This document shows, piece by piece, positions 1-8,468 of a stretch of DNA of 64,000 nt. The notes under the pieces were generated by a model. That model was not told the origin of the DNA. It did no database searches and worked only from the letters and a program-made list of their open reading frames with translations. The position numbers and the translations under genes were made by a program. Positions within the stretch are counted from its first letter, which is position 1. Each line of letters starts with the position of its first letter. The stretch is from Candidatus Saccharimonadota bacterium. GTDB lineage: Bacteria; Patescibacteriota; Saccharimonadia; Saccharimonadales; Saccharimonadaceae. The stretch is taken from contig JAFWCN010000005.1 in NCBI GenBank assembly GCA_017536895.1, positions 62,001 through 126,000 on the forward strand. Direction: 5' to 3'.

Positions 1-1465
1 TTAGCCCCATCGCTACACCAGATACTGGTCGCTTAAGAGGCACACCTGCATCCATCAAAGCCATACACGATGAACACGTTGCCGCCATCGAAGTCGAACC
101 ATTTTGCGACATAATCTCAGTTACCGAACGAATCGCATAAGGGAACTCCTCTTCAGAAGGAAGCACCGGAATCAAAGCTCTCTCCGCCAAATATCCGTGT
201 CCAATCTCACGTCTTCCAGGAGAACCAATTCTACCAGGCTCACCCACTGTATAAGACGGAGCATTATAATGATGCATATAGCGCCTTTTTCCTTCTGTCA
301 CTTCCATTGTATCCACTTCTTGTGAGTAGGAAAGTGGTGCAAGCGTCACAATATTCATTGCCTGCGTCACACCACGGGTAAATAGCGACGAACCGTGCAC
401 TCTTGGCAATAGTCCGACCTGCGACGACAAAGGCCTTACCTCGTCTAATTTACGCCCATCCGGACGCACACCTTCTTCTACAATTCCACGACGCACTTCC
501 TTGAACAAAGCAAGCTCAAACGCCTGGTCATACACATCACGCAAGTTTTCATCATACCATGCAACTTTCTCATTATCGGTTTCACCTTTACCCTTAGAAA
601 GTGCAAATTCATCATGCATCGCGTACTTAATCTCATCCAACACCTGTGCTCTTTCCATCACATTTCCGCGCACCTTAGAACCAAATTTGTCCTTAGTCCA
701 ATCTTCAACTTCTTTAATCACTTCCTCATCCGGCAAAACTAATTCATATTCCTGTGAAGTTGCCTTTACCTTTTTCGCTAAATCTCTCTGCAAATCAAGT
801 ACTGGCTGTACATTTTCTACCGCCCAACGCATTGCATCAATAATCATCTCCTCTGGTACTTCCTTCATACCAGCTTCCACCATCATCACCTTACCATCTT
901 TGCAAGCCACCACGAGATCCATTGGCGATTCTTCACGCTCTTCTGGTGACAAAAATCCTTTGAATTTCCCACCAATTTGGCCAATTCGAATTCCAGCAAC
1001 TGGTCCATCAAACGGCACGCCCGCGTTCATAAGAGCCGCCGAAGCTGCAATCATCGCCACGCAGTCTGGTCTAAACGAAGGGTCCATCGAAAGAACCGTA
1101 CAAACCACTTGCACCTCTTGACGATACCCCTTCGGAAATAATGGCCGAATCGGTCGATCAATCAATCGCCCCACGAGTACCGCTTCGTCTGCTGGTTTAC
1201 CTTCTCGTTTAATAAACCTTGAACCGGAAATCTTCCCAGCCGCATACCACTTTTCTTCATAGTCAATCGACAGTGGAAAATAATCAAGCACCACTGGCTT
1301 TGTCCCAACCACCACTGAGCCTAGAACCACGGTATCCCCATAAGTCACCATTACTGATGAGGTTGTTCTAAACCCAACCTTGTTTACTTCAAGCGTCAAC
1401 TTTCGTCCCAACCACTCCGTTGACACCGAAAGCGTCTTCTTGCCATTAGGATTGATAATGTCCAT
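1..1465 (-). CDS. pnp: Polyribonucleotide nucleotidyltransferase (PNPase), C-terminal part outside window
   Basis: Phosphorolytic 3'-5' exoribonuclease that degrades mRNA in the cytoplasm and can add 3' tails. The gene runs off the left edge, so about 488 N-terminal residues are visible: the first RNase PH-like domain, the helical linker, and most of the second RNase PH domain (IGHGYLAERAL, SVTEIMSQNGSTSMA). The catalytic DxxxxxD region and the KH and S1 domains would lie outside the window. The start is ATG at 1465, preceded by an AAAGGAA ribosome binding site. It begins MDIINPNGKKTLSV. Its usual partner rpsO lies upstream in the same orientation, but the two are separated by an opposite-strand gene. 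Family assignment is secure. Confidence 0.96.
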   Translation of the reverse strand, partial: MDIINPNGKKTLSVSTEWLGRKLTLEVNKVGFRTTSSVMVTYGDTVVLGSVVVGTKPVVLDYFPLSIDYEEKWYAAGKISGSRFIKREGKPADEAVLVGRLIDRPIRPLFPKGYRQEVQVVCTVLSMDPSFRPDCVAMIAASAALMNAGVPFDGPVAGIRIGQIGGKFKGFLSPEEREESPMDLVVACKDGKVMMVEAGMKEVPEEMIIDAMRWAVENVQPVLDLQRDLAKKVKATSQEYELVLPDEEVIKEVEDWTKDKFGSKVRGNVMERAQVLDEIKYAMHDEFALSKGKGETDNEKVAWYDENLRDVYDQAFELALFKEVRRGIVEEGVRPDGRKLDEVRPLSSQVGLLPRVHGSSLFTRGVTQAMNIVTLAPLSYSQEVDTMEVTEGKRRYMHHYNAPSYTVGEPGRIGSPGRREIGHGYLAERALIPVLPSEEEFPYAIRSVTEIMSQNGSTSMAATCSSCMALMDAGVPLKRPVSGVAMGL

Positions 1466-1556
1466 AAAAATATTCCTTTCCCGGGAAAACCTCAGATACG
1501 GGCCCCCTTATCCCATATCTGCCGTCTTCCCTATTGTTAATGTTGTATTTATTATA
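1466..1556 (-). promoter_or_regulatory. pnp promoter and structured leader
   Basis: On the minus strand a TATAAT box (1551-1556, preceded by TGG) is followed by a leader of about 80 bases. The leader holds a 10-bp hairpin (CAGATATGGG / CCCGTATCTG, 1493-1521, one G-T pair) just before the ribosome binding site. E. coli pnp is autoregulated through a leader hairpin cut by RNase III, so this hairpin may play a comparable role; that is inference. Confidence 0.6.
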
Positions 1557-1645
1557 CCAAATCTTGATTTTTTTCGCAAAATATGCTATAATAGTAAGGA
1601 TAGATACTTTCCAGTAAATATAGAACTTTTCATAGGAGGCAAAAT

Positions 1646-2359
1646 ATGGGATTCTACTGGCCTGTAGCAATAGTTAAAGAAACCAGCGAGAAACTGCTTA
1701 CACAGGAATCGTGTTTTACTCTGGAAGAAGCAATTAAACAGATTAACCTCTGGAGGCATCAGTATCACTATGACCTTAAATGCTTCTGGGTTCATGATGA
1801 CAATGACAATGTCGTCTGGGGGATAGATTCCACAGAACGAGATTACATCAGAGAACACTCCGAGGGATCCGGAAAATTAGTCATAAAAGGGCTAACCATT
1901 CCAGAAAACAAAGAGTTTAGCCTGATGGGCAAAATATACTCCAGTGTTCGCAAGCGCAATTACGAGCGCTTCGGAATCGGGGTATCTGGTGTTTTTTCGC
2001 GAAAAGACGAAGACATTGTATGCTACTTCTACCCAAGCTGCCACGAAGCTGGATATAACGACACAGAAGTTCAAAAATATCTAGACTTGTTCAACGAAAC
2101 CTTCGATGAACAAATAGATTTATTCATCCTCGTTATGGAACAATTTATAACAGATGAAAACGGCCTTCGCGCATATGCTGAGCTTATCGGAAATCACCAA
2201 TTCACAGGAGAAGATGATTTGATAGCTTCATGCAATGAACTACTCAACAAGTTTCTCTTATCCATCGGTGTAAAAACCGAAGAAGACGAAGTAAGAAAAC
2301 GGGCACGGAACAAACAATTCCAAGAAATCCTCGATTCAATAAGCCCTCAGTACTTCTAA
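1646..2359 (+). CDS. Hypothetical protein inserted between rpsO and pnp
   Basis: Unrecognised soluble protein of 237 residues, acidic, with no signal peptide or membrane segment. The N-terminal third is rich in aromatic residues (HQYHYDLKCFWVHDDNDNVVWGID) and the C-terminal half looks helical. The start is well supported: AGGAGG at 1634-1639, a TATAAT box at 1587-1592, and TTGATT 17 bases upstream of that, leaving a 47-base leader. It ends just before a strong bidirectional terminator. It lies on the opposite strand between rpsO and pnp, which are normally adjacent and co-transcribed, so it is probably a later insertion. The Shine-Dalgarno-led start differs from the leaderless starts of most neighbours. 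No function can be proposed. Confidence 0.75.
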   Translation: MGFYWPVAIVKETSEKLLTQESCFTLEEAIKQINLWRHQYHYDLKCFWVHDDNDNVVWGIDSTERDYIREHSEGSGKLVIKGLTIPENKEFSLMGKIYSSVRKRNYERFGIGVSGVFSRKDEDIVCYFYPSCHEAGYNDTEVQKYLDLFNETFDEQIDLFILVMEQFITDENGLRAYAELIGNHQFTGEDDLIASCNELLNKFLLSIGVKTEEDEVRKRARNKQFQEILDSISPQYF

Positions 2360-2361
2360 TC

Positions 2362-2399
2362 AAAAACCCGCCGATTATACCGGCGGGTTATTCTTTTGT
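2362..2399. terminator. Bidirectional intrinsic terminator
   Basis: Perfect 9-bp hairpin (AACCCGCCG at 2365-2373, CGGCGGGTT at 2381-2389) with a 7-base loop, A-rich before and T-rich after. It sits between the convergent 3' ends of the unknown gene and rpsO and can serve both. Confidence 0.85.
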
Positions 2400-2407
2400 T
2401 CGACAAA

Positions 2408-2674
2408 TTATTTCCTGAGGCCTAATTTCTTTACAGTCTTCTTGTATAGCTCAAAATCGGTCTCTTCTAGATAGCGCAACAACTTCTTGCGCTTCCCCAC
2501 CATTTGCATTAAACCTCTTTTGGCCATAAAGTCATGTTTGTTCTTCTTCACATGCTCGGTCACTTCCTTGATCCGCTCTGTGAGAATTGAAACTTGAACC
2601 TCAGGAGAACCAACATCCGCCTTATTACGGGCGACTTTGGCAATAGCCTTGTCTTTATTCTCTTTTGTTATCAT
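2408..2674 (-). CDS. rpsO: 30S ribosomal protein S15
   Basis: Primary 16S rRNA-binding protein of the small-subunit platform. The product is 88 residues, matching the usual 88-89, with family features DVGSPEVQV, LTERI and HDFMAKRGLMQMVGKRKKLLRYL. An in-frame ATG three codons upstream was rejected: a TGGTATAAT box on the minus strand ends 7 bases before the ATG at 2674 (TTTACT lies 17 bases further up), so the transcript should begin at or just before this codon. It is convergent with the inserted unknown gene and shares its terminator. It is separated from pnp by that gene, so the classical rpsO-pnp operon is broken here. Confidence 0.95.
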   Translation of the reverse strand: MITKENKDKAIAKVARNKADVGSPEVQVSILTERIKEVTEHVKKNKHDFMAKRGLMQMVGKRKKLLRYLEETDFELYKKTVKKLGLRK

Positions 2675-2757
2675 GCACCTCATTATACCACTTCTCCCCT
2701 AGAAAGTAAACCCCCTATACCTTGTGAATTTGTCTAAATTAAGCTACAATTATATAC

Positions 2758-3102
2758 ATGAAAATACTAAACACCCCAATCAGTAAAAGTGACCTTATTA
2801 AATCATCCGAAAATTTCATTGACGACCATGCCATCAAAGGTGTAGTAGATGTCAAACGAGAGCTTTTAGCGGTAGATTCACCAATGCATTGCGATTGCGA
2901 GCAATTGTTCCTTGAAAATGGCTCAGAACAGGTTGATTTATGGGGCATCAATCTCTATTTAGACAGTGACGATATCGACGATCTAGTTGAATTTGACTCT
3001 ATGATAAATATCCGCCCCGCACAGGGGAATCGTTCCCGTTCCGTCGAGGATCCCGAAATACAAGCAAAAATCAAATCAATAGTTTCAAAATGGCTAATTT
3101 AA
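2758..3102 (+). CDS. DUF5674 family protein
   Basis: Small soluble protein of 114 residues whose function is unknown. The C-terminal block WGINLY...EFDSMINIRPAQGNRSR followed by VEDPEIQAKI is the part I recognise as typical of DUF5674, found in cyanobacteria and CPR genomes; the middle block KGVVDVKRELLAV and the HCDCEQLFLENGS segment also fit. The start follows a TACAAT box by 7 bases, so the mRNA is probably leaderless. It overlaps the next gene by 13 bases and lies upstream of truB in the same direction, so the three genes probably form one transcription unit. Confidence 0.8.
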   Translation: MKILNTPISKSDLIKSSENFIDDHAIKGVVDVKRELLAVDSPMHCDCEQLFLENGSEQVDLWGINLYLDSDDIDDLVEFDSMINIRPAQGNRSRSVEDPEIQAKIKSIVSKWLI

Positions 3103-3431
3103 CCTATATTCATAGCGATGAAGCGCGCAAAGACTGGCTCATCCGCCCCATCACTTATCAAATGGGCAATATCGGCAGCGAAGTATCCAGATCTTTAAAA
3201 TGGAACACCAAAAACCAAACTCGCGCCAGCAAAGCCATCGACCGCGCTCTCGAACTATTTGATTTTACTATTGAAGCCAATCTCAAAAATCATGCTCGTC
3301 TCACCGAAATTCTAAAAGCCCGCGAAGAATTCTGTGATTATTTCTTCGGAAATAATTCTTGGCGCACAGATCCTGCAAAAATGCAAAAATATTACGATCA
3401 ATTCGCCATTATGGAGCAACTCCACCCATGA
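3090..3431 (+). CDS. Conserved hypothetical protein, helical
   Basis: Protein of 113 residues, predicted mostly helical, without signal peptide or cysteine clusters. The N-terminal block YIHSDEARKDWLIRPITYQMGNIGSEVSR and the later FDFTIEANLKNHARLTEILKAREEFCDYFFG resemble a family of unnamed proteins seen in many bacterial genomes; I cannot name a Pfam family. It is embedded between the DUF5674 gene (13-base overlap) and truB (its end overlaps the truB start by 4 bases), so it is translated from the same mRNA, most likely by coupling. No function is proposed. Confidence 0.7.
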   Translation: MANLTYIHSDEARKDWLIRPITYQMGNIGSEVSRSLKWNTKNQTRASKAIDRALELFDFTIEANLKNHARLTEILKAREEFCDYFFGNNSWRTDPAKMQKYYDQFAIMEQLHP

Positions 3432-4153
3432 AAAACGAAGACCAAATCATCTTAGTAGATAAACCAGCCGGTATCAGCAGTTTTGGCGTCGTGGCAAAAG
3501 TTCGCGGTTACCTAAAAAATGAATTTGGCCACAAGGTAAAAGTCGGCCACACCGGCACGCTAGACCCCTTCGCCACCGGTCTTCTTATTCTCCTAACCGG
3601 CAAAAATACCAAAAAATCTAACGAATTCCTAAAACTCGACAAAATCTACGAAGCTACCCTGAAACTCGGTGAGGTTTCTACCACCGGCGACCCAGAAGGG
3701 CAGATTCAACAGTACTTAATTGAGGGGCTTTCGGAGGTTACGACCGAGAATGAGGGCGCTTCGCCCGTGACGACGGGCCGAAGCGACCCGTCCCCGAAAT
3801 TAAGTACTGTTGAATCTGTTATTAATGGCTTCATCGGCACTATCACCCAAACCCCACCTCGTTTCAGCGCAATCAAGATTAACGGCGAGCGCGCTTACAA
3901 ACTCGCAAGAAAAGGCCAAGATTTTGAAATACCCAGTCGTAAAGTAAAAATCTACTCTATCGACATCCTAAACTACGATTATCCCAAATTAAAAATCCGC
4001 GTCCACTGTAGTTCCGGCACTTATATTCGCACCCTCGCCGAAGACATTGGTAAAAAACTAAACACTGGCGCCTACCTCACAGCTCTTCGCCGTGTCAAAA
4101 TCGGCGACTACGATGTCAAAGATGCTTTCCCTCTTTCCCGCTTCACCGAATAA
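3428..4153 (+). CDS. truB: tRNA pseudouridine(55) synthase TruB carrying an in-frame palindromic insertion
   Basis: Converts U55 in the T loop of tRNAs to pseudouridine. Family motifs are DKPAGISSFG near the N-terminus, GHTGTLDPFATGLL with the catalytic Asp at about residue 48, PPRFSAIKINGERAYKLAR, and CSSGTYIRTLAEDIG. The ATG at 3428 overlaps the preceding gene by 4 bases; the longer reading frame upstream has no family similarity. Residues about 92-130, between the TGDPEG and FIGTITQTPP blocks, are encoded by a 118-bp palindrome and add roughly 25 residues compared with ordinary TruB at a loop position. The frame is kept, so the enzyme is probably active. Confidence 0.95.
   Translation: MKNEDQIILVDKPAGISSFGVVAKVRGYLKNEFGHKVKVGHTGTLDPFATGLLILLTGKNTKKSNEFLKLDKIYEATLKLGEVSTTGDPEGQIQQYLIEGLSEVTTENEGASPVTTGRSDPSPKLSTVESVINGFIGTITQTPPRFSAIKINGERAYKLARKGQDFEIPSRKVKIYSIDILNYDYPKLKIRVHCSSGTYIRTLAEDIGKKLNTGAYLTALRRVKIGDYDVKDAFPLSRFTE
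3701..3818. repeat. In-frame palindromic element in truB
   Basis: Perfect 21-bp inverted arms (3701-3721 and 3798-3818). Inside them, GA at 3722 faces GA at 3796, followed by GGGG/CCCC pairing. The core holds two hairpins, one being GCCCGT-GACG-ACGGGC extended by CGCTTCG/CGAAGCG. The core matches those in recX and polA; the arms do not. Confidence 0.85.
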
Positions 4154-4170
4154 TATGCTATAATCTACTT

Positions 4171-4776
4171 ATGTTAGTTATGAATTCTCGCCTTCTCGGC
4201 GCCCCAGTATTAAGTGTTCAAGCCGGTGGCCCAATCGGTAGAATCGTCGACGCCATCATAGATCCAGATAATCTTAGCGTTATTGCCTTTCACATCGACG
4301 GCCCACCCATCAATAAACAACAAAACATCCTCGATGTTCGTTCAGTTCGTGAATACTCTAGCTATGGCTTCGTTATCGACGATATCGACGAATTAGTTTC
4401 TCCAGACGACGTAATTAGAATTAATAACATCCTAAAACTGAATTTTAATCTCCTAAGTCTCAAAGTCGAAACCAAAAAAGGCTCTAAACTCGGCAAAGTT
4501 CAAGATTTTACTCTCACCTCCGAAGATTTCATTATTCAACAAATCATCGTCAAGCGCCCCATGATTAAATCACTCAACGACCCTGAACTAACTATCCCCC
4601 GAAATGAAATAGTCGAAATCACCGACTACAAAATTATTGTCAAAGAAGAAGAAAAAACCATCAAGAAGAAGGCCGAAAAACAAGAGTTTGTTCCTAATTT
4701 TGTAAATCCTTTTCGTGAGTCACAACCTGGCTTTGCGCCAGCTGATACGAAAACCCCTGACGCACAAGATAACTAA
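4171..4776 (+). CDS. PRC-barrel domain protein
   Basis: Product of 201 residues with two PRC-barrel-like halves: residues about 3-80 (SRLLGAPVLSVQAGGPIGRIVDAIIDPDN) and about 95-165 (LKVETKKGSKLGKVQDFTLTSEDF, IPRNEIVEI). PRC-barrels occur in RimM, in photosynthetic reaction centres and in many small proteins of unclear role. The C-terminus is a charged Lys/Glu tail followed by a polar segment. The start is leaderless: TGCTATAAT ends 6 bases before the ATG. It is convergent with recX and overlaps its 3' end by 83 bases. The domain call is confident; the cellular role is unknown. Confidence 0.8.
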   Translation: MLVMNSRLLGAPVLSVQAGGPIGRIVDAIIDPDNLSVIAFHIDGPPINKQQNILDVRSVREYSSYGFVIDDIDELVSPDDVIRINNILKLNFNLLSLKVETKKGSKLGKVQDFTLTSEDFIIQQIIVKRPMIKSLNDPELTIPRNEIVEITDYKIIVKEEEKTIKKKAEKQEFVPNFVNPFRESQPGFAPADTKTPDAQDN

Positions 4777-5383
4777 TTAACTTCTCGTCATCATATTTTG
4801 CGCGTTTTTTCGCAATTATTTTTAATATCTCTTCCTCATCATTTCGTTTATCCAGCACTTCTTCAATAATTTCTCGAGAAATTCCCTTTTTCATTAATTC
4901 CAAAGATAACCTCTTTCTCGACACACCCTTCTTTACGAACCGATTCTCCACCCAAAACTCCGCAAACCTTCGGTCATCCAAATACCCCTTATCAATAAGC
5001 CGAGAAACTATTTCATCAGAAAACTCAAAACGGTCTTCTGAGGGGCATCCGCAGTTGCTACGAGGACGCAGCGACGAGCCCTGTGAAGACAGGCGCGAGG
5101 AGCGTCCCGAAGAAGACTGTTTGAGTTTTCTACTTAAGTATTGGGCGGTTTCTCGAATCGATCTTGGACGAACAAGCACCCATTCAAGTGTTCTTTGATA
5201 CAACTTTCCAAACTCCGAAGCTCTTTTAAATTCTGTCAACTGGCTATCATCAATTTCGAGACCTATCTTTATTTTATAATCCACCACCTGCTTCACATCT
5301 AATGAAAAAGAATATTCATCATCAACAAAAACATTAATTCGGTTTGGATTTTTCACCCCTTGTTTGATATTTGTAATCTTCAT
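4694..5383 (-). CDS. recX: RecA regulator RecX carrying an in-frame palindromic insertion
   Basis: RecX binds RecA filaments and modulates their growth. The 229-residue product has the tandem three-helix repeats of the family (RSIRETAQYLSRK, VSRLIDKGYLDDRRFAEFWVENR, SRKRLSLELMKKGISREIIEEVL). Its ATG shares one base with the recA stop codon, so the two are translationally coupled in the classical recA-recX order. Residues about 84-122, Ser/Arg-rich with two cysteines, come from a palindrome at 5018-5131 and interrupt the first repeat after LSRK. The 3' end overlaps the PRC-barrel gene. Family call is good; whether the insertion affects RecA binding is unknown. Confidence 0.9.
   Translation of the reverse strand: MKITNIKQGVKNPNRINVFVDDEYSFSLDVKQVVDYKIKIGLEIDDSQLTEFKRASEFGKLYQRTLEWVLVRPRSIRETAQYLSRKLKQSSSGRSSRLSSQGSSLRPRSNCGCPSEDRFEFSDEIVSRLIDKGYLDDRRFAEFWVENRFVKKGVSRKRLSLELMKKGISREIIEEVLDKRNDEEEILKIIAKKRAKYDDEKLISYLVRQGFSYQLAQSQVVTHEKDLQN
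5018..5131. repeat. In-frame palindromic element in recX
   Basis: Arms at 5018-5039 and 5111-5131 pair almost fully (one short mismatch around AAAACGG/CTGTTT). GA at 5040 faces GA at 5109, followed by GGGG/CCC pairing. The core contains GCCCTGT-GAAG-ACAGGC and GCGAGGAGCG, closely matching the polA core. Confidence 0.85.
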
Positions 5384-6414
5384 TAATTCTGAGATGCCTT
5401 TTCACGCACTTTTTCTTCAATCTCCGTCATCAATTCCGGCTTTTCACGGAATAATTTTTTTACCGCTTCACGACCTTGTCCCAATGTTTCACCATTATAT
5501 TTAATAAATGCTCCAGCCTTATCAAGAATTCCATATTGCACGCCAAGGTCTAGCACATCACCCGGTTTCGAAATCCCTTCATTATACATGATATCAAATT
5601 CCGCCGTTCTAAATGGCGCCGCAATTTTATTCTTCACTACTTTAATCTTTGTTCGGTTACCTGACACATTGTCGCCTTCCTTAATCTGGCCAATTCGTCG
5701 AATGTCTACCCGCACCGAAGCATAAAATTTCAGTGCATTACCACCAGTCGTCGTCTCTGGATTGCCAAACATCACACCAATCTTCATCCGAATCTGATTA
5801 ATAAATATTACTGTCGCACGAGATTTTGAAATAATCCCTGTCAGTTTTCGCATTGCCTGCGACATCAACCGCGCCTGAAGTCCCATCTGCGCATCACCCA
5901 TATCGCCATCAATCTCGGCTTGTGGTACCAAGGCAGCTACGGAGTCCACCACAATCAAATCCACTGCATTAGATCTCACCAATGTTTCACAAATCTCCAA
6001 AGCTTGTTCACCATTATCTGGCTGTGAGATCAAAAGATTAGCTGTATCTACACCGATTTTTTTCGCATAAGCCGGGTCAAGTGCATGCTCTGCATCAATA
6101 AATGCCGCCTGACCACCTTGCTTTTGCATTTCTGCAATCGCATGAAGTGCCAAAGTAGTCTTACCGGAAGATTCTGGCCCATAAATCTCAATGATTCGCC
6201 CTTTAGGCCAACCACCGCCCAGCGCCAAATCCAAAGATAAAGAACCAGATGGCAGCAGTTCCACATCCATCTTCGGAGTCTCGCCAAGTTTCATAATTGA
6301 ACCGTCACCAAATTGTTTCGTAATTTGTGCAATCGCAAGCTTCAAGGCTTCGGATTTTCCGTCATTTTTCGTTTCAGTTTTAGTATTCTTATCCACCGCA
6401 TCTTTTTTTGCCAT
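5383..6414 (-). CDS. recA: Recombinase RecA
   Basis: ATP-dependent strand-exchange protein of homologous recombination and DNA-damage control. The 343-residue product has Walker A GPESSGKT at residues 79-86, the Walker B stretch [12 protein letters not shown], the L1/L2 region with [17 protein letters not shown], and a normal C-terminus. An in-frame ATG 17 codons upstream was rejected because the MAKKDAV start at 6414 has an AAAGG site, and a TATAAT box on the minus strand lies about 30 bases above it, giving a short leader unlike the leaderless neighbours. It is followed by recX with a one-base stop/start overlap. No LexA-type operator was seen. Confidence 0.97.
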   Translation of the reverse strand: MAKKDAVDKNTKTETKNDGKSEALKLAIAQITKQFGDGSIMKLGETPKMDVELLPSGSLSLDLALGGGWPKGRIIEIYGPESSGKTTLALHAIAEMQKQGGQAAFIDAEHALDPAYAKKIGVDTANLLISQPDNGEQALEICETLVRSNAVDLIVVDSVAALVPQAEIDGDMGDAQMGLQARLMSQAMRKLTGIISKSRATVIFINQIRMKIGVMFGNPETTTGGNALKFYASVRVDIRRIGQIKEGDNVSGNRTKIKVVKNKIAAPFRTAEFDIMYNEGISKPGDVLDLGVQYGILDKAGAFIKYNGETLGQGREAVKKLFREKPELMTEIEEKVREKASQN

Positions 6415-6540
6415 AATAGTATTACCTTTCTTGTATCTATTATACATTATTTTAATAAAATCCACCCCACTTTCTGCGCACTCTTATAGCATGGTAGATA
6501 TCAAATTGCAACCCCCCACTAAAAATGCTATAATAACCCC

Positions 6541-7587
6541 ATGCGAGTTAATGAAAATATTCTAATTTCTAGCTTAACCACCATGCGACTCGGCGGCCCC
6601 GCCCGCTATGTCCTAGAAGTCGAAACTCCAGCCGAAGTAGCCGATGCCTACGGTTTCGCCGCTCAATTTGGCTTGCCAACTTTCGTCCTCGGCTACGGCG
6701 CAAATACCCTCGGCCACGATGACGGCTACAACGGTGTCATCATCATCAACCGCATGAAAGGAATTACCGAACTAGACGAAATCACCTTCAAAGTCATGGG
6801 TGGTGAATACTGGGATAATGTCGTTGAATACGCTGTGAATCGAAATCTCACCGGCATCGAAGCTCTTTCCAAAATCCCCGGCCTCGCGTCAGCCGCACCT
6901 GTCCAGAACATCGGCGCCTACGGCCAACAAATCTCTGATGTCCTAACCGAAATCGATGTTTATGATTCCTACACCGGTACTTACAAAACATTATCCCACG
7001 ACGATTTACAGTTCGCCTATCGTCACAGCCTTTTAAACACTACCGAAAAAGGTCGCTATTTCGTAATTTCTATCACAATAAAATTACAGGAAGGCCAAAT
7101 GCAGCGCCCACTTTATAATTCTATTGAACGCTATATTGACGAACACGACCTCGCTGACCTCAGCCCCAAAGGCATCCGTAATATAGTTTCTATTATCCGC
7201 GCTAACAAGCTCCCTGATCCTATGGACAAAGCTTCTTCTGGCTCCTTCTTCCACAACATTTATCTCACTGACGCCGAAGCCGAAATCGCCGAAGGAAAGA
7301 ATTATCCGTTCCATCGCAGTGCCGAAGGCAACAAACTCAGTTCCGCTTGGTTAATTGAGCAATGCGGCTTCAAAGGCAAACTCCTCCACGGCATCCGTGT
7401 TAGTGATAAAGCCCCTCTCGTTCTTATCAACGAATCAGCTAAATCTTTTGATGATTTAGCACGCGCTCGCGACGAAATCATCAGTGCCGTCTATGACAGA
7501 TTCGGCTACTGGCTAAAACAAGAACCCGTTGAAATCATCAATCCCCCAGTCAAACCTGGCATGTTCGCAGGCGGAGCTACTCAATGA
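6541..7587 (+). CDS. murB: UDP-N-acetylmuramate dehydrogenase (MurB)
   Basis: FAD and NADPH-dependent reduction of UDP-GlcNAc-enolpyruvate to UDP-MurNAc, the second committed step of peptidoglycan synthesis. The 348-residue product is the long E. coli-like type. Features include the FAD-binding TMRLGGPARYV and LGYGANTL, IPGLASAAPVQNIGAYGQ, the YRHS segment, GSFFHN with the proton-donating Ser, and the late EPVEI Glu. Start: TATAAT ends 6 bases before the ATG with TTGCAA 17 bases further upstream, so the mRNA should be leaderless. It overlaps folD by 4 bases, implying coupled translation. A wall-synthesis gene supports a monoderm cell with peptidoglycan. Confidence 0.95.
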   Translation: MRVNENILISSLTTMRLGGPARYVLEVETPAEVADAYGFAAQFGLPTFVLGYGANTLGHDDGYNGVIIINRMKGITELDEITFKVMGGEYWDNVVEYAVNRNLTGIEALSKIPGLASAAPVQNIGAYGQQISDVLTEIDVYDSYTGTYKTLSHDDLQFAYRHSLLNTTEKGRYFVISITIKLQEGQMQRPLYNSIERYIDEHDLADLSPKGIRNIVSIIRANKLPDPMDKASSGSFFHNIYLTDAEAEIAEGKNYPFHRSAEGNKLSSAWLIEQCGFKGKLLHGIRVSDKAPLVLINESAKSFDDLARARDEIISAVYDRFGYWLKQEPVEIINPPVKPGMFAGGATQ

Positions 7588-8378
7588 AAATCCTAAACGG
7601 CCGAGAACTAGCCGGCTTTATCAAGGAGCGCCAGGCGCACCAAGTTCGGACTCTAACCAAAAAACCCAAACTCCTCATCATCCGCGACAGCAACAATCCT
7701 GTCATCATGAAATATGTCAATCTCAAAATCAAATACGGCGAGGACATTGGCGTTATCGTTGAGGATTATTATGCCGAAAATTCCACAGCCATCGCAGAAA
7801 AAATCAAATCCGCCAATCAAGACCAAAGCATCAGTGGAATAATCATTCAACTACCGATTCTAGAAAAAACCAAAACCGACGAACTCTGCAATCTCATTGA
7901 CCCATCAAAAGACGTCGATGGTCTCGGTCAAAACGCTAAATTTGATTCCGCCACCGCCACTGCTATCAATTGGCTCCTTTCCGGCTACGACATAAAATTA
8001 AACGATAAAAAAATCGCCATCGTCGGCCGCGGTAAACTCGTCGGCATGCCACTTTTTAAAATGTTTACTGATTCACATTACGATGTTTCTCTCTTTCACC
8101 GTGGCGATAATCTAGAAAAACTAAGCGAATACGATATTATTATTACCGCAACTGGCAAACCAGGTTTAATAAACAATTCTTTTGTTAAGCCCGGCGCTTG
8201 TATCGTTGATGCTGGCACCGCGTCAGAAGACGGTGTCTTAAAGGGCGATCTTGCCGAGGAAGTCCGCGAACGCAAAGATCTCTCTGCCCTCACCCCCACG
8301 ACGGGAGGAGTAGGACCACTAACAGTGTCTTGCCTATTTGATCACGTCATTCAAAACGATATCAATCACCTTACTTAA
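7584..8378 (+). CDS. folD: Methylenetetrahydrofolate dehydrogenase/cyclohydrolase (FolD)
   Basis: Bifunctional enzyme interconverting 5,10-methylene-, methenyl- and 10-formyl-tetrahydrofolate, linking serine carbon to purine and formyl-Met synthesis. The 264-residue product has KYVNLKIKYGEDIG with the catalytic Tyr/Lys pair, GIIIQLPI, PSKDVDGL, the Rossmann segment IVGRGKLVGMP, DIIITATGKPGLI, and the closing TPTTGGVGPLT. It is slightly shorter than typical (about 280-290). The start overlaps the murB stop as ATGA. Downstream 8379-8468 holds no gene or clear hairpin. A formyl-group supply fits with the initiator tRNA later in the window. Confidence 0.95.
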   Translation: MKILNGRELAGFIKERQAHQVRTLTKKPKLLIIRDSNNPVIMKYVNLKIKYGEDIGVIVEDYYAENSTAIAEKIKSANQDQSISGIIIQLPILEKTKTDELCNLIDPSKDVDGLGQNAKFDSATATAINWLLSGYDIKLNDKKIAIVGRGKLVGMPLFKMFTDSHYDVSLFHRGDNLEKLSEYDIIITATGKPGLINNSFVKPGACIVDAGTASEDGVLKGDLAEEVRERKDLSALTPTTGGVGPLTVSCLFDHVIQNDINHLT

Positions 8379-8468
8379 CCTACCCCTCAGACCATGTCAT
8401 CCAAAACTACGTCGACTCCCAAAACCTAGTCCATCCTTCAACCATGCAACCACTAGCTAAGCTATAAT

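Noticed and set aside
501-1121. 206-residue open frame on the plus strand
   Set aside because: Shadow of pnp, which has full family similarity on the other strand.
3701-3818. truB palindrome as a transcription terminator or attenuator
   Set aside because: It lies in the middle of an intact reading frame, has no T tract, and the same core occurs inside two unrelated genes.
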